From NCBI GenBank assembly GCA_964515755.1, contig CAZEVK010000023.1:1-26787 (forward strand): DNA of 26,787 bases, read 5' to 3'. The stretch's first letter is position 1. The number at the start of each line of letters is the position of its first letter. Origin of the DNA: JAGVLN01 sp964515755 (GTDB taxonomy: Bacteria > Pseudomonadota > Alphaproteobacteria > Rickettsiales > JABSSG01). The translations under genes and the position numbers were made by a program. The notes under the pieces were generated by a model. It was not told where the DNA came from and searched no databases. It saw only the letters and a program-made list of their open reading frames with translations. Below are positions 16,840 through 25,000 of the stretch, piece after piece.

Positions 16840-16867
16840 ATTATAGTGATTTTTGTAAACTTTACAA
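16840..16867 (-). promoter_or_regulatory. infA promoter with a 15-base palindrome over the -35 box
   Basis: On the minus strand TTGTAA (16867-16862), 16 bases, then a perfect TATAAT (16845-16840). The palindrome TTGTAAA-C-TTTACAA (16853-16867 on the plus strand) covers the -35 box, the position expected of an operator. Its one-base centre rules out an RNA hairpin. Confidence 0.6.
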
Positions 16868-16879
16868 GGGCTGTAGGAG

Positions 16880-17980
16880 TCAATCTAGCTTTTTCTTCAA
16901 TATAGTTTCAGGTAGCTCTAATGCATGTGATGGTTCTGGTTCGTCTATGTAAGGATGTTCGCTATGCATTGCTGGAAAGAATACTTGCTCAATGTCAAGC
17001 GATGAAGCAGTACCTATAAAGCTATAGTGATCTTTAAGCCATCTATCAGCAGCATTGCGTCCGATTTCTTTAAGAAAGACAAAAAATTGCCAACTGGCAT
17101 TAAGTTTACTTGATGCGTTTAGTTCTTGCATTGCTTCTGATGATTCAATCATATGCATATGTAGATTTTTATAAATATTCTTGTCTAATGTGTTATGATT
17201 AATCATTTTTGATACAAAATGGATTGCACGCATTTCTGCAATTAAGCTTGCGTTAAAACTAATTTCGTTAATTCTGTTAGTAATTTCTTGTGCTTTAACA
17301 GGAAGCTTTGGCCTAATTAACGGGTTAATCTGGACCAGAATAATATCACGTGATTCCGATCCATATATCAAAGGCCATAAAGATGGGTTACCCATATAAC
17401 CACCATCCCAATAAAATTCGCCATCTATTTCAATAGCTTGAAATAACAAGGGTAAGCAAGCAGAAGCAAGCAGCACATCAACAGTGATTTCATTACTATT
17501 AAATACTCGTGAACGTCCAGTTTTCACATGTGTTGTAGAAATAAATAATTTTATTTTATTAGTTTTGCACAATAATTCAATGTCTAGAATTTCTTCTAAA
17601 ACACTTTTTAAAGGGTTTATATTAATTGGATTAATTTCATAAGGTGAAAATAATCTTGTAGCCATATCGAAGTAGCTATAGCTTAATGACCAATCAAGAT
17701 TCCAGCCATTTGTTATGCGATCTAATGGTGTTTGCTTAATTGGACTTAATCTTCCTAATTCGCTGATTTTATGCCAAAATTCTTCTAATTCTTTTTTGGC
17801 TCCAGCACGACCATTTTTTTGATAACCATTAGCCAATACCGCTGCATTCATTGCACCTGCGCTAGTACCACTTATAGATTCAATTTCTAATTCTTTTTCT
17901 TCTAGTAATCTATCTAATACCCCCCATGTATATGCTCCATGAGATCCACCGCCTTGTAATGCTAGATTAATTTTTTTCAT
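16880..17980 (-). CDS. Patatin-like phospholipase
   Basis: A 366-residue serine hydrolase of the patatin/RssA family. The oxyanion glycines GGGSHGAY (10-17), the nucleophile elbow GTSAG with Ser40, and the catalytic Asp192 in DGG form a complete Ser-Asp dyad. After residue 225 the sequence (VKAQEITNRINEISFNASLIAEMRAI) resembles the DUF3734 region found on many alphaproteobacterial patatins. No signal peptide is seen. The frame extends to a TTG at 18013, but the protein from ATG 17980 (MKKINLALQGGG) has the normal patatin start. It follows the 3-hydroxybutyrate dehydrogenase gene by 17 bases, so the two are co-transcribed; a joint role in storage-lipid or membrane-lipid turnover is plausible but inferred. 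Confidence 0.92.
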   Translation of the reverse strand: MKKINLALQGGGSHGAYTWGVLDRLLEEKELEIESISGTSAGAMNAAVLANGYQKNGRAGAKKELEEFWHKISELGRLSPIKQTPLDRITNGWNLDWSLSYSYFDMATRLFSPYEINPININPLKSVLEEILDIELLCKTNKIKLFISTTHVKTGRSRVFNSNEITVDVLLASACLPLLFQAIEIDGEFYWDGGYMGNPSLWPLIYGSESRDIILVQINPLIRPKLPVKAQEITNRINEISFNASLIAEMRAIHFVSKMINHNTLDKNIYKNLHMHMIESSEAMQELNASSKLNASWQFFVFLKEIGRNAADRWLKDHYSFIGTASSLDIEQVFFPAMHSEHPYIDEPEPSHALELPETILKKKLD

Positions 17981-17997
17981 TTTTATGATTCCATTTA

Positions 17998-18780
17998 CTA
18001 ACGTGCTGTCCAACCGCCGTCTATAGAGTAGCTACTGCCAGTAATATTTGCTGCTGAATCACTGCACAAAAATAAAACTAGACCACCAATTTCTTCAGGA
18101 TTTACAAATCTTAAAGAAGGCTGTCCTTCGCCAAGTAAAAACCTTTCAGCCTCTTGTAATGATATTTTTTTCTCTGCAGAAAGGTCAATAATTTGTTTTT
18201 CAACTAAAGGAGTTTTAACCCATCCTGGGCAAATAGAATTGCATGTGATTGGTGATACTGCATTTTCTAGAGCAACTACTTTTGTTAAACCAACCAACCC
18301 GTGTTTTGCTGATACATAAGCTGACTTATGGATTGATGCAACTAGTCCATGTGCTGAAGCTATATTTATTATTCTGCCGAATTGACGTTTTTGCATTCCT
18401 GGTAAGGAATGTTTTATTGTATGAAAACTTGCAGATAAATTAATGGCAATAATTGCGTTCCATTTTTCATCAGGAAACTCTTCTGTAGCTGCTACATATT
18501 GAATACCAGCATTATTAACTAAAATATCAACGCTACCAAATTCATTTTCAGCTTGTTTTATCATACTAGCGATCTGATCTGGCTTGGTCATATCAGCAGC
18601 GCTATAATCAGTTTTTACTTTGTATTTAGAATGAAATTCGTCTCTTAATTTATTTATTTCGTTTATATCTCCGAATCCATTAAACATTACATTACAATTT
18701 TGTTCCGCAAGTGAGTGAGCAATTGCTGCTCCAATTCCACTAGTTGAACCAGTTATAATTGCACTTTTACCTTTTAACAT
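17998..18780 (-). CDS. bdhA: D-3-hydroxybutyrate dehydrogenase (SDR family)
   Basis: A 260-residue short-chain dehydrogenase that interconverts D-3-hydroxybutyrate and acetoacetate with NAD. It has the cofactor loop TGSTSGIG (10-17), NNAGIQYVA (89-97), catalytic Ser142 in ASAHGLVAS and Tyr155-x-x-x-Lys159 in YVSAKHG, and the bdh-typical CPGWVKTPLVEKQI and end SIDGGWTAR. It is close in sequence to alphaproteobacterial BdhA. A good AAGGGG ribosome site precedes the ATG and is partly covered by a leader inverted repeat. No PHB synthase or depolymerase is in the window, so whether the substrate comes from polymer or host is open. Confidence 0.93.
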   Translation of the reverse strand: MLKGKSAIITGSTSGIGAAIAHSLAEQNCNVMFNGFGDINEINKLRDEFHSKYKVKTDYSAADMTKPDQIASMIKQAENEFGSVDILVNNAGIQYVAATEEFPDEKWNAIIAINLSASFHTIKHSLPGMQKRQFGRIINIASAHGLVASIHKSAYVSAKHGLVGLTKVVALENAVSPITCNSICPGWVKTPLVEKQIIDLSAEKKISLQEAERFLLGEGQPSLRFVNPEEIGGLVLFLCSDSAANITGSSYSIDGGWTAR

Positions 18781-18788
18781 AATATACC

Positions 18789-18827
18789 CCTTACAAAAAA
18801 TGTTTCATCTTGTAAGGATAAAGTATA
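18789..18827 (-). promoter_or_regulatory. bdhA leader: -10 box and hairpin overlapping the ribosome site
   Basis: CCTTACAA (18789-18796) and TTGTAAGG (18810-18817) form a perfect 8-base stem. On the bdhA mRNA the 3' arm includes most of the AAGGGG ribosome site, so folding would hide it. TATACT (18827-18822 on the minus strand) is a good -10 box, placing transcription start near 18815, at the very beginning of the stem; the repeat could therefore be an operator rather than an RNA fold. Confidence 0.4.
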
Positions 18828-18863
18828 AATCTTAAGAAAAAGTTAATTGGAAGAAATTAATTT

Positions 18864-18986
18864 TTAAAAATCAGAAATTCTGCCATTTTTTTCCCAATCT
18901 CCATATCTAGTTGGTTCAGGCCCTAGTTGGCCACCAATTTCAATTTCTTTATCTGTATTATTTGATGGTTTATTAGTTTCTTTCAT
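18864..18986 (-). CDS. DUF1674 protein, SDHAF4/Sdh8-type succinate dehydrogenase assembly factor
   Basis: A 40-residue gene too short for most ORF cut-offs. It begins MKETNKPSNN and ends with GPEPTRYGDWEKNGRISDF, the signature of DUF1674. The eukaryotic member SDHAF4/Sdh8 binds the flavinated SdhA subunit and protects it before assembly of complex II; the family is shared by mitochondria and Alphaproteobacteria. The N-terminal half is polar and probably disordered, as usual. The start at 18986 is the only ATG that gives this frame; no clear ribosome site is seen. It lies 83 bases before bdhA on the same strand and divergent from rsmE with 31 bases between. Confidence 0.88.
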   Translation of the reverse strand: MKETNKPSNNTDKEIEIGGQLGPEPTRYGDWEKNGRISDF

Positions 18987-19017
18987 TTATAATTATAAAT
19001 TATTATCATGTGGACAA

Positions 19018-19776
19018 ATGACCGAACAAAATTATTATAAGCTAAAACGCGTATATTGCCCAGAAAATTTTACTTCTACTTTAATTACTATTGATGATAA
19101 AAAGTTACATCGTCTGTTACATGTTATTAGAGTTAAGTCAGGTGATCAAATCAGAGTGTTTAATGCTCAATGTGGAGAATGGCTAGCTAAAATTGATCAT
19201 ATCGAGAAAAACAAACTACACATTAATCTCGAAAAACAGCTGCGCGCTAGCCAGTCTGGTGGTAGGATTTCACTAATGTTTGCACCCATTAAGCAAGACA
19301 AACTACACTTTCTTGTAGAAAAATCAGTAGAGCTTGGAGTGGATAAGTTAATCCCAATTCTTACTGAGCGTACTATAGTCAGAGACATTAATATGGAAAA
19401 AATGGAAAGCTATATCTTGCAATCTGTTGAGCAATCTGAAAGACTAACTATACCAAAATTATTTTCACTTAATAGCTTATCTTCGGCTTTAGAAAGTCTT
19501 AATTTTGCTGATTTTGTAATATTCTGCAATGAGCAGGAGCAGCAGAATTCATTAAAAAAAACCATTTCTAATCTTGAAGTAAATAAAAATTATATAATAC
19601 TGGTAGGTCCAGAAGGCGGTTTCACATCTTTAGAAAGGCAGATCTTGAATAATGATAAAAAAGTAATATCTACTCATATAGGACCAAGAATATTACGAGC
19701 AGAAACAGCAGCTTTGTTTGTTATTGGTTGCTTACAATTTGCTTTTGGTGGTATGGATTTCTCACCAAGAGCCTAG
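19018..19776 (+). CDS. rsmE: 16S rRNA (uracil(1498)-N(3))-methyltransferase
   Basis: A 252-residue SPOUT-class methyltransferase with an N-terminal PUA-like part (1-75) and a trefoil-knot catalytic half. Motifs: FAPIKQDKLHFLVEKSVELGV (88-108), VGPEGGF (196-202) and IGPRILRAETA (221-231), which form the SAM-binding knot. It methylates U1498 of 16S rRNA in the 30S subunit. The gene is full length. It is followed after 13 bases by the glutamate-cysteine ligase gene, a neighbour relationship also known in other Alphaproteobacteria. Its promoter must lie in or across the divergent DUF1674 gene; TATAAT-like boxes occur at 18988-18999 without a clear -35. Confidence 0.96.
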   Translation: MTEQNYYKLKRVYCPENFTSTLITIDDKKLHRLLHVIRVKSGDQIRVFNAQCGEWLAKIDHIEKNKLHINLEKQLRASQSGGRISLMFAPIKQDKLHFLVEKSVELGVDKLIPILTERTIVRDINMEKMESYILQSVEQSERLTIPKLFSLNSLSSALESLNFADFVIFCNEQEQQNSLKKTISNLEVNKNYIILVGPEGGFTSLERQILNNDKKVISTHIGPRILRAETAALFVIGCLQFAFGGMDFSPRA

Positions 19777-19789
19777 AAGGATCAATATT

Positions 19790-20992
19790 ATGAAAACAAT
19801 TAATGAAGTATTACAAGAGCTAATAATCGAGCACAAAGGAAAGATAAATGATTGGTTTATCAATCAATATAAAAATTTTCAAAGTTGTTTTTATAGTTCA
19901 GTTGATATACGTGATTCAGGGCATAAAATTGTACCAGTTGATACTAATTTGTTTCCAGCCGGATTCAATAATCTTACATCCGATGGTCTAAAGCAAGCAT
20001 CTTTAAATGCTAAAAATCACATTAAAAAATATTATAATGAATGTAAAAAAATTATAATAATTCCTGAGAATTATTCGCGTAATAATTTTTATTTTAATAA
20101 TATTTCAGCTTTAAAATCTATTTTAAAGCAAGCAGATTTTATTGTTGAGGTTGCTCTTCTAGGAGTTAAGGATGATATATTAGCCGAAATTAAAAACAAT
20201 GCACCTGATTTACAAGTATCACGAGCTATAAGAATTGGTGATAAATTGATTAAGAATGATGTATTTATTCCTGATCTTATTCTTCTTAGTACTGATTTAA
20301 CTGCAGGGGTTCCACTGGAATTACAAAATTTATTACAACCTATAATTCCAAATGTAAAGTATGGGTGGTATAGTCGTACCAAGTCAGTTCATTTTACAGT
20401 TTATGATCAAGTATTAAATGATTTTTGCCAAGAATTTAATGTAGATAAATTTTTATTATCAGCTGTTTATCAACGTTGTAGTAAAATAAATTTTAAAGAA
20501 CAAATTGGCATTGACTGTGTTGCTATTGCTGTAGATAAAACAATTTCTTATTTGCAAGAAAAATATGCTGAATATGGTATTACCGATAAACCATATGTTT
20601 ATATTAAAGCTGAAAGAGGTACTTATGGTATGGGTATTATGACTGCAACTGGCAGTGACAGTATTTATGCTATTAATAAAAAAATTAGAAATAAAATGGA
20701 TGTAATCAAGGACGGTATAGTAAATTCTGAAGTTATTATTCAAGAAGGGATAAAGACAATCAACAAGGTAAATGGTAGTACAGCAGAGCCTTTAATTTAT
20801 TTAGTGGATGGTGAACCTGTAGGATGTTTTTTTAGATATAATAGCAATAAGGACGATCTAGGCAATCTAAATAGCAAGGGTGCAAAAATTATCAATGATT
20901 TATCATTAGTTAACGGTGACGCTGATAAAATCACAGCATATAACTTAGTAGCAAAACTTGCTACTCTCGCAGCTGCAAGAGAAATAAGATAA
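19790..20992 (+). CDS. gshA: Glutamate--cysteine ligase (ATP-grasp-like, proteobacterial type)
   Basis: A 400-residue enzyme for the first, rate-setting step of glutathione synthesis (Glu + Cys + ATP to gamma-glutamylcysteine). It matches the GshA type described from acidithiobacilli and several proteobacteria (PF08886/TIGR02049), recognised from ERGTYGMGIMTA (about 274-285), KIRNKMDVIKDG, VIIQEGI and EPLIYLVDGEPVGCFFRYN; it is not the E. coli or plant type. The start at 19790 has AAGGA (19776-19780) upstream; the frame runs 24 codons further into rsmE without a ribosome site. gshB is not in the window. It supports redox buffering and, through glutaredoxins, may connect with BolA. Confidence 0.88.
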   Translation: MKTINEVLQELIIEHKGKINDWFINQYKNFQSCFYSSVDIRDSGHKIVPVDTNLFPAGFNNLTSDGLKQASLNAKNHIKKYYNECKKIIIIPENYSRNNFYFNNISALKSILKQADFIVEVALLGVKDDILAEIKNNAPDLQVSRAIRIGDKLIKNDVFIPDLILLSTDLTAGVPLELQNLLQPIIPNVKYGWYSRTKSVHFTVYDQVLNDFCQEFNVDKFLLSAVYQRCSKINFKEQIGIDCVAIAVDKTISYLQEKYAEYGITDKPYVYIKAERGTYGMGIMTATGSDSIYAINKKIRNKMDVIKDGIVNSEVIIQEGIKTINKVNGSTAEPLIYLVDGEPVGCFFRYNSNKDDLGNLNSKGAKIINDLSLVNGDADKITAYNLVAKLATLAAAREIR

Positions 20993-21063
20993 AGTAAAAT
21001 TATGAATGTCGCAAAATATCAGTTATTTAAAAATCTAATTACAATTTCGTTCATTGGAGAAAT

Positions 21064-22005
21064 ATGAATACATTAATTGTCGACAACACGTACAATCCAT
21101 CGCGAATTGATCGATGGTTGAAGAAGAAATTTCCTAATATTCCTGTTAGTTTAATTCATAAATTTATTCGTAAAAAAAATATCAAACTAAATGATGAGAC
21201 AGTTTCAGTAGACGCTAAAGTTGTCAATGGCGATAAAATTATAATTAACAAAGAGTGGGATGAACGGCCTATAGTCATTGGCGTAAGGACTGTAAATAAA
21301 GATGCAGCTTATCGTCAAAAACTAGCGATTCTAAAAGAGAGTATTATTTATAAAGATGACCATATTATCGTGCTTAATAAACCACACGGTTTAGCAGTGC
21401 AAGGTGGAAGCAAAATTAATATAAGCATTGATGATTTAACAGATGATTTAAAATTTGAGCTAAAACAAAAGCCAAAACTGGTTCACCGTTTAGATAAAGA
21501 TACTAGCGGTATTTTTTTACTGGCAAGAACAGATCAGGCAGCAAGGCTTCTTGCTGCAGGATTTAAAGAAAAAACAATAGTAAAAAAATACTGGGTAGTC
21601 GTGGTTGGCACTCCTAGTGTAAAAGAAGGTTTGATTAATCTTCCAATAGCTAAAAGACAAAGTGATGCGATAGAAAGAGCTGATATTGATTATGCAGATG
21701 GTAAAGATGCTGTTACTACATATAGAGTTATTGATTGTATTTCAAAAAAAGTAGCTTGGCTAGAAATGACACCAATAACTGGTCGAACTCATCAATTACG
21801 GGTACATTCGCTTAGCCTAAAAACTCCTATTCTTGGCGATGGTAAATATGGCAGAAAAGAAGCATTTATCAGTGGTGCTAGCAATAAATTGCATCTGCAT
21901 GCACGTGAGATTATTATCAAAAATTTTATGGGTAAGAATTTAAATTTCTTTGCCGATCCTCCGATTCACATCCAAAAAACTTTAGAATTATTTGGTTTTC
22001 GTTAG
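21064..22005 (+). CDS. rluC: 23S rRNA pseudouridine synthase, RluC/RluD family
   Basis: A 313-residue enzyme with an N-terminal S4 RNA-binding domain (about 12-65: SRIDRWLKKKFPNIPVSLIHKFIR) and a pseudouridine synthase domain. The catalytic Asp144 lies in HRLDKDTSG (141-149); VLNKPHGLAVQGG (103-115), ITGRTHQLRVH and LHLHARE are the other conserved blocks. By length and domain order it fits RluC (positions 955, 2504, 2580); RluD cannot be fully excluded. GGAG lies seven bases before the ATG. A 21-codon frame (21002-21067) ends on a TGA overlapping this ATG. The gene meets the 1404-aa gene tail to tail with one base between. Confidence 0.94.
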   Translation: MNTLIVDNTYNPSRIDRWLKKKFPNIPVSLIHKFIRKKNIKLNDETVSVDAKVVNGDKIIINKEWDERPIVIGVRTVNKDAAYRQKLAILKESIIYKDDHIIVLNKPHGLAVQGGSKINISIDDLTDDLKFELKQKPKLVHRLDKDTSGIFLLARTDQAARLLAAGFKEKTIVKKYWVVVVGTPSVKEGLINLPIAKRQSDAIERADIDYADGKDAVTTYRVIDCISKKVAWLEMTPITGRTHQLRVHSLSLKTPILGDGKYGRKEAFISGASNKLHLHAREIIIKNFMGKNLNFFADPPIHIQKTLELFGFR

Positions 22006-22006
22006 C

Positions 22007-25000
22007 CTAGAGACTCCCATGCCCATGCGTGTTTCCAGTTGAATCTTTAGTAGGAGTTGATGTTGGTTTAATAACTGAGCCACCTACTCGTGTATCAGAA
22101 ATTAATACACTTGTTATATCAACTCCTGTTGTAGGACTTTTAGTTAAAGATACTGGACTTCGATCTGTATGTTCCCTATGAACAGGTGCATGGCTGTCTG
22201 TAGATCGAGTAGTACTACCACCAACTAAAGTTGCTGCTATATCTTTAGGATTACCGCCTAGTGGATTGCCATTAGATGTAGGAGATTTAGGATTAGAGTA
22301 TATTCTAGGAGTCTTAGTAGATGTTTCAGTAGCGGTTTGCTTAGGAGGTACAGAGTGCTCTGTATCTAAAGTGCTAGTAGATGTACTAGTGGCAGTTCGC
22401 TGAGAAGTTACAGAAGTTACTGTATCCGAAACATCAGTAGGCTTATCAGTAGCAGTTCGCTGAGAAGTTACAGAAGTTACTGTATCCGAAACGCCAGTAG
22501 GTTTATCAGTAGTAGTTCGCTGAGAAGTTACAGAAGTTACTGTATCCGAAACGCCAGTAGGTTTATCAGTAACAGATGGAGTACTAGTAGTAGTTTGTTT
22601 TTGAGCAGCCGCTTTTTCAGCTTCAATATTTAAATTTTTCGCTAGGCTTTCTATCGCACTTATGTTTAATTGGGATGTAGTAGGGCCTGCTGGATCTTTT
22701 TCGGTGTTAAGGTGGAATCCAACTATTTTTCCATCTTTAAATTCGATCATGTCGCTTACAGTAGATAAAGTTCCATTACTTCTTTTGCGTTGTACGCGTA
22801 CCACAGCATTTAATTTACTTAGATCTCCATCAACGGTAGGAGTTAAAAGACCATTAAAGCCTACTTCAAATTTTATTGCTGTGCCTCCGGATAGTTCAAA
22901 TGTTTTACTAGTTCCGTTTGAACGACCAGTAACCTTTCCTGCAGATGATAAACTTTCTTCATATTCATTAATTTTTGCAGATCTATTGGTATAAACAAAT
23001 TGTTTATTATATTTATACTGTTCTTCTTCACTTAATTCATCGAATTTTTTTCCTTTGTTATCATGTTCATATTTCTTCTCAGCTTCTTTACATAGCCAAA
23101 TTTCATAAGGTGATGGCTCTTGAGTGGATGATTTTGCCTTGTCTTTTTCTTTTGGATTAGAATGAGAAGTGCTAAAATCCATACCTTCAAGTGATTTGCC
23201 TAGTCTATATTCTTTACCAGCGTCAGTAGATAGTTTTTTGCGCTCTTTTTCAAATTCAGCAAAGCTTTCTGCAGTTAAATCTTTGGCTTTTTGAAGATGC
23301 TCAATTAATTTGTCACTTGCAGCTTTGTATTCGTCAATTTTAGAAGCTTGTGAATTTTCATCTACATAAGCTTGGATACTTTTAGCTTTTGCTTTCTCTT
23401 CGTTTAAGATAACTAATGCAGCAGACCTATATGCTGCTAAAGCTTTTGCCCGATCTTTATCTTCTTTTTCTGATGCGACTTTACCGGCAAGACTTTCTAA
23501 ATTAGAGCTAAACTTACTAATATTACTATTTGCAAGCATAATGCCACGTTCTGCTGCTTCGCGTTTTTTTTCTGTTTTTCCTGCTGCTACTTCTGCTTCT
23601 AAAACAGCAAGTTGATGCTCTCTATATTGACCACCTGTTTCTCTACCTTTTCTCAAAAAATTTTCAGCTTGAGTAACTTCAAATTGTTTTTTAGCAAATT
23701 TATACTGTTTTTCAATAAATTCCGGATCTTTAGCAAAATCAGGACCTTTTTGCTTTAAGCCTTCTAATTCTTCTTTAAGCGTGCCTAAATCAGTCTTAAG
23801 TTCGTGTAAATCTTTTATTTTATTATCGTAAGATTTAGTAAGTAATCCTACGGTTTTTTTATGTGCTGCGAATGTATCATCAGGTGATAATATAGGTTTA
23901 CGCGGTTTAGCAGTAGCTTTTGCTTTAGAAGTCGTAACCTCAGGATCAGTACTAGTAACTTGAATAGCATCAAGTACGTTAGTTGGAGTTACAGTAGTAT
24001 TTACAACGTTAACTGAGTCAAGAGCAGTGCCAAGGCCTGGACCAGAAGTTCTGCTAGTATCTGTAACACTGAGGGCATCAAGATTAGTAGTAGGAGTAGT
24101 TACTACACCAACTTGTTTTTCCCTACCAGGAATAACGCTTTTGCTTATACCAGTAACACCAACGGAAGTAGTACTTAAGCTTCGGTTAAGATCTCTAATA
24201 GACTGTGATAAATCTACTGCTGCTTGTTGAAAACGTGTAGCATTTGGGCTAATTACTGGTGATGTTGAGGTTAAGGAAGTATCATGGCTTATACTTACTT
24301 CTGTACCAGTTGGTACTAAACCAAGATCCGTAACGCTAACTCCAGTGCTTGGGCCTTCAATCATTAATCGAGGGCTTCTATTAGTGGTATTAACAGTCGC
24401 TCCTAGTAATTCAGATAGATTATTTCCAGCTAGGTTTACATCTCTAAGTATGGATCCTAGATTTTGGAATACAGGAAGAAATCTTTCTTGATCAGAGGTT
24501 GGTATTTTTTTAAGGAAATCACTAGATAATCCTTCAAACGCAGTAATAACTTGTTTATTTTGTCTTGTAATTTGTGAAGTTGCAACCAGAGCAGTGCTTT
24601 GAGCGCTTTCTCTATCAACAGGAGCAATTTCAGCTCGACCTTGCGCAGCAAGTTGTTGTAAAAAATTAAGTAACTCATCTCTCTGTGTTGAAGTGGTTCT
24701 GCTAAGATCGTCAGGATTTTGCACAAAAGCTTGTGTAAATAATCCTAAATTATTAAAGAAAACAGAACTTCCATGGGCAACCATTTCTCCAGTTCCTGAA
24801 GCTAAGCTTGCGTTCATAGAATCAGTTCTCCTTAAAGTAGCGGCATCTGTTGAGGTAATTATTGCTCCTGGTCCAGGAATTGATGATGTTCCTAGCGTTG
24901 AGGAAAGATCAGAAGTTCCTAAAGCTAAACCTGTACTTCTTGAATCAATAGTCCTTAGAGTAGTGGCATCTGTTGCGGTAACCACTTCATAAGGTCCAGG

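Noticed and set aside
17981..18013. Eleven extra N-terminal residues on the patatin
   Set aside because: They start at a TTG inside the bdhA end; the family normally begins just before the GGGSHGAY motif, as it does from the ATG at 17980.
22391..22570. Evenly spaced repeats resembling a CRISPR array
   Set aside because: Units are contiguous with no variable spacers, are 60 bases long, and are in frame within a long coding gene.
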